DNA of 21,065 nt from an uncultured Clostridia bacterium (GCA_937906945.1 CALCUE010000042.1:1-21065); one strand, 5' to 3'. Positions 1 through 6,943 are shown, numbered from the stretch's first letter. A program made the numbers and translations. Notes: generated by a model not told the origin, from the sequence alone.

Positions 1-1
1 T

Positions 2-526
2 GAAACTTCAGAAGAAAGCATTATAGAAGATGAACCGGAGAAAGAGCCGGAACCGGCTATCCTTCTGAACGAAAATCTCTGCGCCATCGTAACGACGGAT
101 GAAAAGCTTTTTCCGTCCGGCGAGGGGCTTCCGCAGGAAATTTCGTGGGCAACCGAGGAAGACGCAAAAAAATACCTTACCCTCATCGAAAATCTGAACC
201 CGGCAGAATATAGCGAGCTTTGCTTATTGTCGGTGCCGAACGATGAAACGCTGACCGCTGAGCTTTCCGAAGAATCGGCCCGTTATTTCTTCGAGCTTTT
301 TAAGCAGATAAAGCCGGTCGCTTGTGAGCCGAAAAATCCCTGCACCGGCGGCTCTTTGAGCATTTTTCTTTCCGGCGAAAACCAAAAAATCGCCCTATCG
401 TACCCCGGCGAGATTTTCATCATCTGGATAGAGGGCGAAGAAACCGGCATTATTTTTGACGCCTTGCCTTGTGAAAGCATCTTAAATGATTTGTCCGGCT
501 TCGCGTGGAATCTTCTTTTTCCATGA
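2..526 (+). CDS. C-terminal part of an unidentified, probably secreted or membrane-anchored protein (cut by window edge)
   Basis: The reading frame is open from the first bases of the window to a TGA at 524-526, so the start lies off the left edge and about 174 residues are visible. The visible part opens with an acidic, proline-containing stretch (EPEKEPEPA, codons from about 35 to 61), which looks like a linker between an N-terminal anchor and an outer domain. A mixed alpha/beta domain follows, with no motif I recognise. The next gene, a lipoprotein, starts 36 bases downstream on the same strand with its own ribosome binding site, so the two are probably co-transcribed, and a terminator follows that gene. 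The similar style of linker and the pairing with a lipoprotein suggest a cell-envelope role, but this is inference. No function is assigned. Confidence 0.6.
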   Translation, partial: ETSEESIIEDEPEKEPEPAILLNENLCAIVTTDEKLFPSGEGLPQEISWATEEDAKKYLTLIENLNPAEYSELCLLSVPNDETLTAELSEESARYFFELFKQIKPVACEPKNPCTGGSLSIFLSGENQKIALSYPGEIFIIWIEGEETGIIFDALPCESILNDLSGFAWNLLFP

Positions 527-562
527 CAAAACGCAAAGAATCCCAATGAAAGGAACCAAAGT

Positions 563-1147
563 ATGAAAAAAATATTTTCCCTTATTTTATGTTTTTCGCT
601 GTTGCTCTCTTCGTGCTCATTGCCAAAGCAAAAAGAAAAAACGAGCACCGAAGAAGAAACGGCGGTGCTCACCAAAAAAGAGGACGAAGAAATGTCACCG
701 GAAGTGGATTTTGGGGTCTTCTCGGTTCTCGTTTACGCGGATTCTTTTGCCGGTTGTGCGCCGGATTCCGTTATAACTTTTGAAAACAACCAGTTTATCG
801 CCGATACCGACACAAAAAAGCGTGTGGTCGCAAAACTTTTGTCAGTAGATTTTTTAGTGGATGGCGATGATCCTTTTTCTTTTTTCGATGAACAATATTC
901 CGCTTCCGTCAATACCGTGGAACTTTCGCTGAATGGATTCCCGGCAAAAAAATATCATATGCAAACGGTTTCGGATGGAGCGGTTTCCGTCTTTTCCAAC
1001 ACGATTTATTATTGCATTCAACTTGATAGCCGAATGGTGACTTTTGCCTATTATCCGGTTTTGGGCTTCGGCGGACTACATACGGAAGATATCGAAACAG
1101 TTTTAGATACCATTCGTCCCAACTGGGCGGAAAATCCAGAAACATAA
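563..1147 (+). CDS. Predicted lipoprotein of unknown function, 194 aa
   Basis: The start ATG follows a ribosome binding site (GAAAGGA, 548-554). The N-terminus is a classic lipoprotein signal: MKK, a hydrophobic run, then the lipobox L15-S16-S17-C18, so Cys18 should be lipidated and the protein held on the outer face of the membrane. A short Lys/Glu/Thr-rich linker (about residues 20-43) leads to a domain of about 150 residues ending with an IETVLDTIRP-like helix. This layout occurs in many small Gram-positive lipoproteins of unknown role. I do not recognise the family. The gene lies 36 bases after the preceding partial gene and is followed by a strong terminator, so it is probably last in its operon. 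The lipoprotein call is strong; the function is unknown. Confidence 0.85.
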   Translation: MKKIFSLILCFSLLLSSCSLPKQKEKTSTEEETAVLTKKEDEEMSPEVDFGVFSVLVYADSFAGCAPDSVITFENNQFIADTDTKKRVVAKLLSVDFLVDGDDPFSFFDEQYSASVNTVELSLNGFPAKKYHMQTVSDGAVSVFSNTIYYCIQLDSRMVTFAYYPVLGFGGLHTEDIETVLDTIRPNWAENPET

Positions 1148-1193
1148 AATGGAATTGATTAAGATGGGAATCCCATTCTTATCGGCGATTCAT

Positions 1194-1229
1194 AAAAAGA
1201 GCGGGAACCTTGTGGTTCCCGCTCTTTTT
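1194..1229 (+). terminator. Intrinsic terminator after the lipoprotein gene
   Basis: A 16-base perfect stem (1194-1209 with 1214-1229) has a TTGT loop; the core is GCGGGAACC / GGTTCCCGC, with an A-run on the 5' arm and a T-run on the 3' arm. It ends the lipoprotein operon about 45 bases after its stop codon. Because of the A-run it could also act on the minus strand. Confidence 0.85.
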
Positions 1230-1238
1230 GTAGTCTAA

Positions 1239-1261
1239 AACCACTCGTTAGACGAGTGGTT
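1239..1261. repeat. Left-end hairpin of the IS200-type element
   Basis: Perfect 10-base stem (1239-1248 with 1252-1261) with a three-base TAG loop. Subterminal hairpins of this kind are recognised as single-stranded DNA by Y1 transposases. The position just downstream of the lipoprotein terminator and about 100 bases before tnpA fits this role. Confidence 0.7.
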
Positions 1262-1295
1262 CGGTAGAAGGCTACTGCCGATAATGAAAAAATAA

Positions 1296-1352
1296 CTCCT
1301 TTTGATATAATAGGAGTACGGTCTGCCAACTGTACAAACGAATCAAAAGGAG
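1296..1352 (+). promoter_or_regulatory. Leader hairpin masking the tnpA ribosome binding site
   Basis: CTCCTTTTGAT at 1296-1306 is perfectly complementary to ATCAAAAGGAG at 1342-1352, which contains most of the tnpA ribosome binding site (AAAGGAGG, 1346-1353). In a transcript that starts upstream of 1296, the site would be held in an 11-base stem, limiting translation. Sequestering of the tnpA ribosome binding site is known for IS200 in enterobacteria, so this is a similar control inferred from the pairing. Confidence 0.6.
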
Positions 1353-1851
1353 GACATTCAAATGAGTTTGAATGACATAAACAGTTTAGCACACACCTCA
1401 TGGAATTGCAAATATCATATAGTATTTGCGCCGAAATACAGGAGGAAAGTGTTTTTCAAAGAGAAGAAGGTTGAGATAGGGAAAATACTGAGGGAATTGT
1501 GCGAATGGAAAGGGGTGAGGATAGTAGAAGCAGAGATATGCCCCGACCATGTGCATATGCTTGTGGAGATACCGCCAAAGATAGCGGTATCAAGTTTTAT
1601 GGGGTATCTCAAAGGAAAGAGCAGCACGATGCTCTACGAGCAATTCGGCGAACTGAAATACAAATATCGCAATCGGGAATTTTGGTGCAGAGGATATTAT
1701 GTTGATACAGTAGGAAAGAACGAGAGCCGAATTGCGGAATACATCAGAAACCAACTCAAGGAGGACGAACTGGGCGAACAGTTAACGTTTGGCTCAAAGA
1801 GTCCGTTTACGGACTGCAAGTAACGATCTTACGCGGCTGGCAGACCGTACT
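1315..1851. repeat. 14-base inverted repeat flanking tnpA
   Basis: AGTACGGTCTGCCA at 1315-1328 is the exact reverse complement of TGGCAGACCGTACT at 1838-1851. The two copies bracket the transposase gene inside the end hairpins. IS200-type elements have no terminal inverted repeats, so this internal pair is not a standard element of the family as I know it. It could pair the two ends of the tnpA transcript or of the single-stranded element. Confidence 0.7.
1362..1823 (+). CDS. tnpA: IS200-type Y1 (HUH) transposase TnpA, 153 aa
   Basis: This is the single-strand DNA transposase of the element: it cuts and joins the ends through a phosphotyrosine link. The start ATG follows AAAGGAGG (1346-1353). 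The HUH motif is H63-V64-H65 in the context PDHVHML, and the catalytic tyrosine is Y127 in EYIRNQ, with Q131 as the likely helper residue. The WNCKYHIVFAPKYRR opening is typical of the family. The length (153 aa) is normal for a full-length TnpA, and there is no frameshift. No TnpB/IscB accessory gene is present, which defines the IS200 group. Translation is probably limited by the leader hairpin at 1296-1352. Confidence 0.95.
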   Translation: MSLNDINSLAHTSWNCKYHIVFAPKYRRKVFFKEKKVEIGKILRELCEWKGVRIVEAEICPDHVHMLVEIPPKIAVSSFMGYLKGKSSTMLYEQFGELKYKYRNREFWCRGYYVDTVGKNESRIAEYIRNQLKEDELGEQLTFGSKSPFTDCK

Positions 1852-1898
1852 TACATGTTCACATGTCCGCGAGGAACATAGGGCTTCGCCCGTATATG

Positions 1899-1922
1899 AA
1901 AAACCACCGGCTTCGCCGGTGG
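1899..1922 (-). terminator. Terminator-like hairpin after pepF, formed by the IS right end
   Basis: Read on the minus strand, the 8-base stem CCACCGGC/GCCGGTGG (1904-1911 with 1915-1922) is followed by five T (complement of 1899-1903). It lies 12 bases past the pepF stop codon, so it should end pepF transcription. The same hairpin is the likely right-end structure of the IS200-type element. Confidence 0.65.
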
Positions 1923-1934
1923 ATGTTTATTGTC

Positions 1935-3725
1935 TTAAAGCAGTGCTTCCATTTCGTCAACCAGTTCGCCGAAGAGCTTCAGCGCCGAATTGACCGGTTC
2001 CGGAGAACTCATATCCACCCCTGCGATCTTGAGCAGCGAGATCGGGTCGGTGCTGCAACCGCCGGAAAGGAATTTCTTATAATCGGCGACCGCCGGTTCC
2101 CCTTCCTCCAAAATACGGTTAGCAATGGCGACAGCGGCGGAAAAACCGGTCGCGTACTGGAAAACGTAGTAATCATAGAAGAAATGCGGAATTCTGGCCC
2201 ATTCCAGAGCGATTCCGTCGTCGGACACCATATCCGGTCCGAAATAGAGCTTGTTGAGCTCGTGATATTTGGCGCAAAGGGCGTCGGCGGTCAACGACTC
2301 GCCGTTTTCGGACATCTGTCCCATCATCCATTCAAATTCTGCGAACATGGTCTGACGATAGATGGTGCCTTTGAACTGGTCAAGGAAATGATTGATGAGA
2401 TAGGCTCTCTGCCGCTTGTCGGTGGTCTTTTTGAGCAGATGCCGCATCAAAAGCACTTCGTTGCAGGTGGAGGCCACCTCCGCCACGAAAATGACGTAGT
2501 TGCAGGTGTTGACCGGCTGATATTTACAGCTGTGGTAGCTGTGCAGCGCGTGTCCCATCTCGTGAGCCAGCGTGAACTGGCTGTCCAGGTTGTCCTTGTG
2601 GTTCAAAAGGACGTAAGGATGCGGGAAGCTGTTGCCGGAGGAATAGGCGCCGCCCCGTTTTCCGAAGTTCTCATAGACGTCGATCCAACGGTTGTTGAAG
2701 CCCTCTTTCAAAAGGTCGGTGTAATCCTCGCCGAGGACGGCCAGCGCCTCCAGAACAGTCTCTTTGGCCTGCTCAAAGGAAATGGTCTCCGCCGCGTCGG
2801 CAACAATGGGCGTATAGACGTCGTACATATGAAGTTCGTCCAGTCCCAGCATCTTTTTACGAAGCGCCACATAGCGGTACATCGGCTCCAGATTGTTGTG
2901 GACGGCTTCGATGAGGTTGTGATAGACGCTGACCGGCACTTCGTTGCGGTCCAGCGCCGCTTCCAGCGTCGTGTCGTATTTTCTGGCGCCGGCAAAGAAC
3001 CGGAGCTGTTTGAACTGAGCGTCCAACGTCGCGGCGATGGTGTTTTTGTATTCGCCGAGGCGGTCATAATAGGTCTCAAAGACTTTTTTGCGGAAAGCGA
3101 CATCGGTGCTCTCCAAAAGCGGTACGAAGGAACCGTTAGTCAGCGGATGGGAAACCCCTTCCCCATCCACCACGTCCGGGAAACGAAGCTCCGCGTTGCG
3201 GAAAACGCTTCCGATGTTGTCCGGTGCGTCCGCCATCTCTCCGGCGGATGCTAAAAGTTTTTCTCCTTCCGGAGAAAGAATGTGGGCGGCACGGCGGCGG
3301 ATCTGGTAAAGATTCCGGCGATAGGTCTCCAGCGCCGGTTCGTCTTTATAGAACTGCTTCAAAGTCTCCTCCGGAATCGCCATGATCTCCGGTGTGGAAA
3401 AAGCTTCGGCGCTGGAAATCGCCACAATGGTGCTCATGGCTTTTCCCCGGAAATCCTGATAAAGACTGTTTCCGGTATCTTCGTCCCCTTTGCAGCTGGC
3501 GTAACCGTTCAGTTTTTCCAACCGGACGGTCAGTTCGTCGTCCAAACGGAAGAAATCGACCAGATTTTGGGCGTTTTCGCCCAGTTTTCCCTCAAAAGCC
3601 GCCACTTTTTCCGGATAGGCCTTCAGCGCCTCATATTCGGCGAGCCAAGCCTCATCACTTTTAAAAATATCCTTTAAGTTCCAGGTATATTCCTCCGGAA
3701 CTTCGCTTCGTTTAAGAATTTCCAT
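1935..3725 (-). CDS. pepF: Oligoendopeptidase F (M3B metallopeptidase), 596 aa
   Basis: This is a cytosolic zinc peptidase that cleaves oligopeptides, probably in peptide nutrition or turnover. The zinc motif is H388-E389-M390-G391-H392 (context LAHEMGHALHSYHS), with the third ligand Glu at about 416 in FVAEVAS. The N-terminus (EVPEEYTWNLKDIF) and the C-terminal SGGCSTDPISLLKIAGVD block are typical of PepF. The length fits the family (about 600 aa). The start is the ATG at 3723-3725, preceded by GTGGAGGG at a normal distance. An upstream in-frame extension to 3776 runs across the -10 box and is rejected. The gene stands alone, with its own promoter upstream and a terminator hairpin right after its stop. 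Confidence 0.95.
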   Translation of the reverse strand: MEILKRSEVPEEYTWNLKDIFKSDEAWLAEYEALKAYPEKVAAFEGKLGENAQNLVDFFRLDDELTVRLEKLNGYASCKGDEDTGNSLYQDFRGKAMSTIVAISSAEAFSTPEIMAIPEETLKQFYKDEPALETYRRNLYQIRRRAAHILSPEGEKLLASAGEMADAPDNIGSVFRNAELRFPDVVDGEGVSHPLTNGSFVPLLESTDVAFRKKVFETYYDRLGEYKNTIAATLDAQFKQLRFFAGARKYDTTLEAALDRNEVPVSVYHNLIEAVHNNLEPMYRYVALRKKMLGLDELHMYDVYTPIVADAAETISFEQAKETVLEALAVLGEDYTDLLKEGFNNRWIDVYENFGKRGGAYSSGNSFPHPYVLLNHKDNLDSQFTLAHEMGHALHSYHSCKYQPVNTCNYVIFVAEVASTCNEVLLMRHLLKKTTDKRQRAYLINHFLDQFKGTIYRQTMFAEFEWMMGQMSENGESLTADALCAKYHELNKLYFGPDMVSDDGIALEWARIPHFFYDYYVFQYATGFSAAVAIANRILEEGEPAVADYKKFLSGGCSTDPISLLKIAGVDMSSPEPVNSALKLFGELVDEMEALL

Positions 3726-3755
3726 CGTGATCCCTCCACTTTTTTCAATGGATTT

Positions 3756-3784
3756 ATTATACACCTTTTGAAACACAAATTCAA
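3756..3784 (-). promoter_or_regulatory. Sigma-70/SigA-type promoter of pepF
   Basis: On the minus strand, TTGAAT (3779-3784) and a perfect TATAAT (3756-3761) are separated by 17 bases. The expected transcription start is about 20 bases before the pepF ATG. Confidence 0.75.
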
Positions 3785-3863
3785 ACGGAGTTTTTTTATA
3801 ATGGTGCTACGGCGTTTTCCTTCAGGAAATCGAAAATATTTCCAAAAAATTCAGAAACATACC

Positions 3864-3892
3864 TTGACAAAATCCCCTACATCTTATATAAT
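3864..3892 (+). promoter_or_regulatory. Consensus promoter of the tRNA-Pro gene
   Basis: TTGACA (3864-3869), a 17-base spacer and TATAAT (3887-3892) match the SigA consensus perfectly. The tRNA begins 19 bases after the -10 box. This strength is usual for stable RNA genes. Confidence 0.9.
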
Positions 3893-3911
3893 AAATAAGC
3901 TGTTTACGCAT

Positions 3912-3988
3912 CGGGGTGTAGCGCAGTTTGGTAGCGTGCTTGGTTCGGGACCAAGAGGCCGCGGGTTCGAGTCCCGCCACTCCGACCA
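3912..3988 (+). tRNA. tRNA-Pro (anticodon CGG)
   Basis: All arms fold. The acceptor CGGGGTG pairs with CACTCCG (one G-T pair), the D-stem is GCGC/GCGT, and the anticodon stem CTTGG/CCAAG carries the loop TTCGGGA, so the anticodon is CGG, reading CCG codons. The T-arm GCGGG/CCCGC has the loop TTCGAGT. The CCA end is encoded (3986-3988). The gene has its own consensus promoter and a terminator directly after it, so it is a single-gene unit. Confidence 0.95.
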
Positions 3989-4030
3989 AAAGGGTGGTAG
4001 ATTTTTTATCAAAATCTACCACCCTTTTTT
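3988..4030 (+). terminator. Intrinsic terminator of the tRNA-Pro gene
   Basis: An 18-base perfect stem (3988-4005 with 4011-4028) with the loop TTATC ends in a run of six T. It begins at the last base of the encoded CCA. Confidence 0.9.
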
Positions 4031-4071
4031 GTTGCGAAATCGAATGGTAAATATATATTCAGGAGAAAACT

Positions 4072-4614
4072 ATGCTTATTGCGACACAACGACTTATTAT
4101 TACCGAATTCACAATGGATATGGCACAGGTCGTCCAGGAAAATTCTGTGGATGAAGACAATAAAAAATTTGTTCCGGATGAAGTATGGGAAACCGTTGAA
4201 GAAGTGAAAGAGGTCTTGGCGTTTCTGATCTCCCAGTACGGAACACAGGAAGGGCCGTTTGTATATCCAATCATCGCAAAAGATACTCAACGCAACGTGG
4301 GATATGTTCAGCTGAATCCTCTTGATGACGGAATGTGGGAAATCGGCTATCACATTGCTAAAAAATACACGGGAAACGGATACGCTACCGAGGCGGTAAA
4401 GGCGTTCCTTCCGGTGATCGCAAAGCAAGTGGGAATTTCTGAAATCTACGGGATTTGTCTGGCGGATAATAAAGCGTCTCTCGCGGTTATGCGCAAGTGC
4501 GGGTTTGAGACTGTTTTCCGCGGAATTGGTTCGTACCAGGGATTGGACAGAGAAATTGTCCAAAACGTATGGACGCCGGAGCGTTTCTCCCACACGAACG
4601 GAGAAAACAGATAA
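4072..4614 (+). CDS. GNAT-family N-acetyltransferase (RimJ/RimL-like), 180 aa
   Basis: This protein should transfer an acetyl group from acetyl-CoA to an amine; the substrate is not evident. The opening IATQRLIITEF is the usual first strand of RimJ/RimL-like proteins. The acetyl-CoA loop is in the block KKYTGNGYATEAVKAF (about residues 103-118), where G-N-G-Y-A fits the Q/R-x-x-G-x-G/A motif. The later ADNKASLAVMRKCGFE is the conserved C-terminal helix of the fold. The start ATG follows AGGAGA (4061-4066). The gene follows the tRNA terminator closely, and no convincing promoter is visible in the 41 bases between, so read-through may feed it. Its link to the trmO gene 119 bases downstream is unclear. 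Confidence 0.9.
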   Translation: MLIATQRLIITEFTMDMAQVVQENSVDEDNKKFVPDEVWETVEEVKEVLAFLISQYGTQEGPFVYPIIAKDTQRNVGYVQLNPLDDGMWEIGYHIAKKYTGNGYATEAVKAFLPVIAKQVGISEIYGICLADNKASLAVMRKCGFETVFRGIGSYQGLDREIVQNVWTPERFSHTNGENR

Positions 4615-4694
4615 ATTTCTATTCGCGTGGAAAAACCGCTTGTTATTTCATCAAAAAGGGTTGAAGTATAAATAATACTTGTTAGAATATAAGT

Positions 4695-4708
4695 ATCGAG
4701 CGCTCGAT
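4695..4708. promoter_or_regulatory. 14-base perfect palindrome upstream of trmO (possible operator)
   Basis: ATCGAGCGCTCGAT (4695-4708) is a perfect palindrome 12 bases before the trmO ribosome binding site. Three AAGTAT/ATACTT hexamers precede it (4664-4669, 4675-4680 inverted, 4691-4696), the last overlapping the palindrome by two bases. This looks like a binding site for a dimeric regulator or a leader hairpin. No known operator is recognised and no clear -35/-10 pair was found. Confidence 0.4.
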
Positions 4709-4733
4709 GAGAAATTTCATCGGAGGTTCAGAA

Positions 4734-5210
4734 ATGAACAATATAGAAATATTTCCCATCGGAAAAATTGAAAACAACGAAAATTCGGTACGCATTATCC
4801 TTGATCAAAAGTACGCGAAAGGGCTGAAAGGTCTGGAAGGATACAGCCATATACAAATTCTTTGGTGGGCCAATGAGTGTGACAATGACAAAGACCGGAA
4901 CACCATCCTTGAGAAAAAGCCCTATACAAAAGGCCCCGAAGAGCTCGGCGTGTTTGCTCTTCGTTCACCGGAACGCCCCAATCCCATTGCGGTGTCCAAT
5001 GTCGATATCGCCTATGTTGACACGGAAAACGGCATTGTGGGGTTATACTATGTGGACGCTTTTGACGGCACCAAAGTGATTGACCTGAAACCATACACGC
5101 CGAGTATTGACCGGATCGAAAATCCCAAAACGCCGGGTTGGTGCCGCCATTGGCCAAATTCTTTCGAAGAAAGCGAAAGCTTTGACTGGGAAGCGGAATT
5201 TAATTTTTAA
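4734..5210 (+). CDS. trmO: TrmO/TsaA-family tRNA N6-methyladenosine methyltransferase, 158 aa
   Basis: In E. coli, TrmO (YaeB/TsaA) uses S-adenosylmethionine to methylate N6 of t6A37 in tRNA-Thr. The conserved blocks are visible: FPIGKIENN at the start, GLEGYSHIQILWW near residue 40, RSPERPNPIAVSNV near residue 85, and DGTKVIDLKPYTPSID near residue 115. The protein is the single beta-barrel domain of about 150-160 residues, without the C-terminal extension found in E. coli; short forms like this are widespread in Bacillota. The chosen start is the ATG at 4734, with GGAGG at 4722-4726; an in-frame ATG at 4707 lies inside a palindrome and has no ribosome binding site. The next gene follows after 19 bases, so the two are probably co-transcribed. 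Confidence 0.85.
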   Translation: MNNIEIFPIGKIENNENSVRIILDQKYAKGLKGLEGYSHIQILWWANECDNDKDRNTILEKKPYTKGPEELGVFALRSPERPNPIAVSNVDIAYVDTENGIVGLYYVDAFDGTKVIDLKPYTPSIDRIENPKTPGWCRHWPNSFEESESFDWEAEFNF

Positions 5211-5229
5211 TCAAGGAAGGGAAATAAAA

Positions 5230-5655
5230 ATGGCAAATGAGAAAATCGTTGAAAACATGATCTCCTGGGCAAAAGACAAAATCGGAAACGCAGAATACGC
5301 CGGATGGTGTCTGTCTTTTATCGAAGACGCGCTCGAACAGAGCAACGACATTGAAATATTCGGTGGAGACAGCGCCAAAGAATCCTGCGAAATGTATCGT
5401 GACGCTCTTCAGACAGGCATTCCCGAAAAAGGCGCGTTCGTTTTTTACGATTGTATGTGCCAGGATGAGAATGGCCCTGTAAACTGGGGACATTGTGGCA
5501 TCAGTCTCGGTGACGGTCAGGTCATCCACGCATGGGATGTGGTACGAATCGATGATTATTTGGAGATTGAACAGCTGACGGCGCTGACCGGTGACCATCC
5601 GAACTATATCGGTTGGGTCCCCCTATCTCGGGTCATGGCGCAAAAAGCCGAATAA
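5230..5655 (+). CDS. NlpC/P60-like cysteine peptidase-fold protein, 141 aa
   Basis: The sequence has the two hallmark blocks of an NlpC/P60-type fold: a likely catalytic cysteine in EYAGWCLSFIEDAL (about residue 24) and a likely histidine in WGHCGISLGDGQVIHAW (about residues 84-100). There is no signal peptide or membrane segment, so it appears cytosolic, unlike the wall hydrolases of the family. Its substrate cannot be stated. The start is the ATG at 5230 with AAGGAAGG at 5213-5220; a longer in-frame extension to 5107 overlaps trmO and lacks such a site. It is the second gene of the trmO unit and is followed by a strong bidirectional terminator. Confidence 0.75.
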   Translation: MANEKIVENMISWAKDKIGNAEYAGWCLSFIEDALEQSNDIEIFGGDSAKESCEMYRDALQTGIPEKGAFVFYDCMCQDENGPVNWGHCGISLGDGQVIHAWDVVRIDDYLEIEQLTALTGDHPNYIGWVPLSRVMAQKAE

Positions 5656-5669
5656 GCGTTATATTCCAT

Positions 5670-5703
5670 AAAAAAAGCCGGGGATTTCTCCCCGGCTTTT
5701 TTT
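5670..5703. terminator. Bidirectional terminator between convergent operons
   Basis: The stem GCCGGGGA (5677-5684) pairs with TCCCCGGC (5689-5696) around the loop TTTC, with seven A on the left and seven T on the right that also pair. It ends the trmO operon on the plus strand and the moxR operon on the minus strand, whose last stop codon is at 5714. Confidence 0.9.
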
Positions 5704-5713
5704 ATGGATTTTT

Positions 5714-6943
5714 TTATCGTCTTTTGTTTTTATTTTCCTCTTTGAGCTGTTTTAGATAGCTCTCGGCAAAGCTTACGTCATCCGCCGTAATCTCATCCCC
5801 GCTGGCGTATCGTGCCCGGATATAGATCTGTCGAAGGAGTTCGTCCTCATCGCCGGTCACCAACTGTTTGGAATCATCCAAAATTTCCTTCGATGTGTCG
5901 TCGGTTTCGATCTCCACGCCTTTGGAACGAAGGAAAAACAGATACTCTTTATAAATCCGGCGCACTTTGGCGGCATTGTCAAGCGGCTCTTTGGAGCGAC
6001 GCCGACGGTTCTTTTCCTCCGCCATACCGACAGTACCTTCATATTGCACCGATTTCTTCTGGTTTTTCCGATGGATTCCCACATAGATCAGAATAAGGAT
6101 GAGAACGATCACAACGGCGGCGATCCCCAGAACCAGTTCCCAGTTGACCGATACTTCCACTTCCGGTAAATGGACGTAAGAAGGTTCCCCTTCTTCCAAA
6201 GAATCCTCCACCATTTTCTGCGAACCGGGGTTGAAAGCGCCGTCGACTTTTCGGAACGGATCAAACTCCACTGGCCTCGTCTGTGGTCTCTCATGCACTT
6301 TTTCTTCCCCGCCCAAGGAATAAAGCCATTGGATCAGAAGGACAAACGGATACAGAAGATATTCGCCAAAGGTTTTGAGCAGCCAATAGACCCCCGCTCC
6401 AAGTCCGATTCCCACCAACGCCGGAGCGAAAACGACCGCCGTGTTGGTCAGATGCTGTTTGAACGGCATGGAAATGTTGAGACGAAGACCCCGAAGCGCC
6501 ACAATTCCCAAAGTAAGAAACAGAAACGCGCCGATCAGAAGCCCGTTATCCGCCGGTTCGTTCATCGAAATGGAACGGGCCACCAACGCGAAGAAAAACA
6601 CCGCCAAAATAACCGCCATCAGTTCCATAATAAAATGGACCGTCAGATATTCCGCGTCAAAGTTGCCAATGGTCATCATCAGGACAAAATAGACCAGCGC
6701 AAGACCCATGGCGATCTGCAGAACCAGATCATGCGCCAAAAGAACCGATGCCGCCGGAACCAAAGCAACCAAAAAGCGAAGGAAGCCATGCTCCAACTGA
6801 ACAGCGACCAAACCGCAGACAAGGACTCCGGCAATCAGCGCCAAAATCGCTCCCAACTGGTCGCCAAAGAAGAAGATGCCGGAAAGAATGGCAAGGAAAA
6901 AACTGATTTCCGCCCCGATCCGGGCTACCACCGCCTCTTTCAT
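5714..6943 (-). CDS. Multi-span membrane protein with a cytosolic DUF4129-like tail, 409 aa
   Basis: Third gene of the moxR operon. The first about 205 residues are hydrophobic and hold roughly seven membrane segments. A polar outer stretch (about 207-265) and one more segment (about 273-297) follow, then a charged cytosolic tail. The tail has a basic patch (KNRRRRSKE) and a helical region beginning KVRRIYKEYLFFLRSKG, which resembles the DUF4129 region at the end of transglutaminase-type membrane proteins encoded next to MoxR/DUF58. No transglutaminase Cys-His-Asp core is visible. The start is the ATG at 6941-6943, sharing ATGA with the DUF58 stop, with AAGGAGGAA upstream. The role is inferred from context: membrane partner of a MoxR chaperone system. 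The exact function is unknown. Confidence 0.8.
   Translation of the reverse strand: MKEAVVARIGAEISFFLAILSGIFFFGDQLGAILALIAGVLVCGLVAVQLEHGFLRFLVALVPAASVLLAHDLVLQIAMGLALVYFVLMMTIGNFDAEYLTVHFIMELMAVILAVFFFALVARSISMNEPADNGLLIGAFLFLTLGIVALRGLRLNISMPFKQHLTNTAVVFAPALVGIGLGAGVYWLLKTFGEYLLYPFVLLIQWLYSLGGEEKVHERPQTRPVEFDPFRKVDGAFNPGSQKMVEDSLEEGEPSYVHLPEVEVSVNWELVLGIAAVVIVLILILIYVGIHRKNQKKSVQYEGTVGMAEEKNRRRRSKEPLDNAAKVRRIYKEYLFFLRSKGVEIETDDTSKEILDDSKQLVTGDEDELLRQIYIRARYASGDEITADDVSFAESYLKQLKEENKNKRR

Larger units (their letters stand above)
1238..1930 (+). mobile_element. IS200-group (IS200/IS605 family) insertion sequence, apparently complete
   Basis: The element is about 690 bp, the usual size for IS200-group elements, which carry only tnpA and lack tnpB. 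The left-end hairpin is 1239-1248 with 1252-1261 (AACCACTCGT, loop TAG). The right end carries hairpins at 1881-1891 (GGGC-TTC-GCCC) and 1904-1922 (CCACCGGC-TTC-GCCGGTGG). The Y1 transposase lies between them. This family has no terminal inverted repeats and makes no target duplication, so the tips are uncertain: the left tip lies within a few bases of 1238, and the right tip lies between 1923 and 1934, just before the pepF stop codon. It sits between two convergent genes and interrupts neither. All parts appear intact, so it may be recent or active. Confidence 0.8.

Noticed and set aside
1863..3254. Plus-strand open frame of 463 codons
   Set aside because: It lies opposite pepF, whose zinc motif and full length are clear. 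It has no ribosome binding site or recognisable motif and is an antisense shadow.
4707..4733. Upstream ATG at 4707 as the trmO start
   Set aside because: It lies in the palindrome with no ribosome binding site, while the ATG at 4734 has GGAGG at good spacing and matches the family N-terminus.
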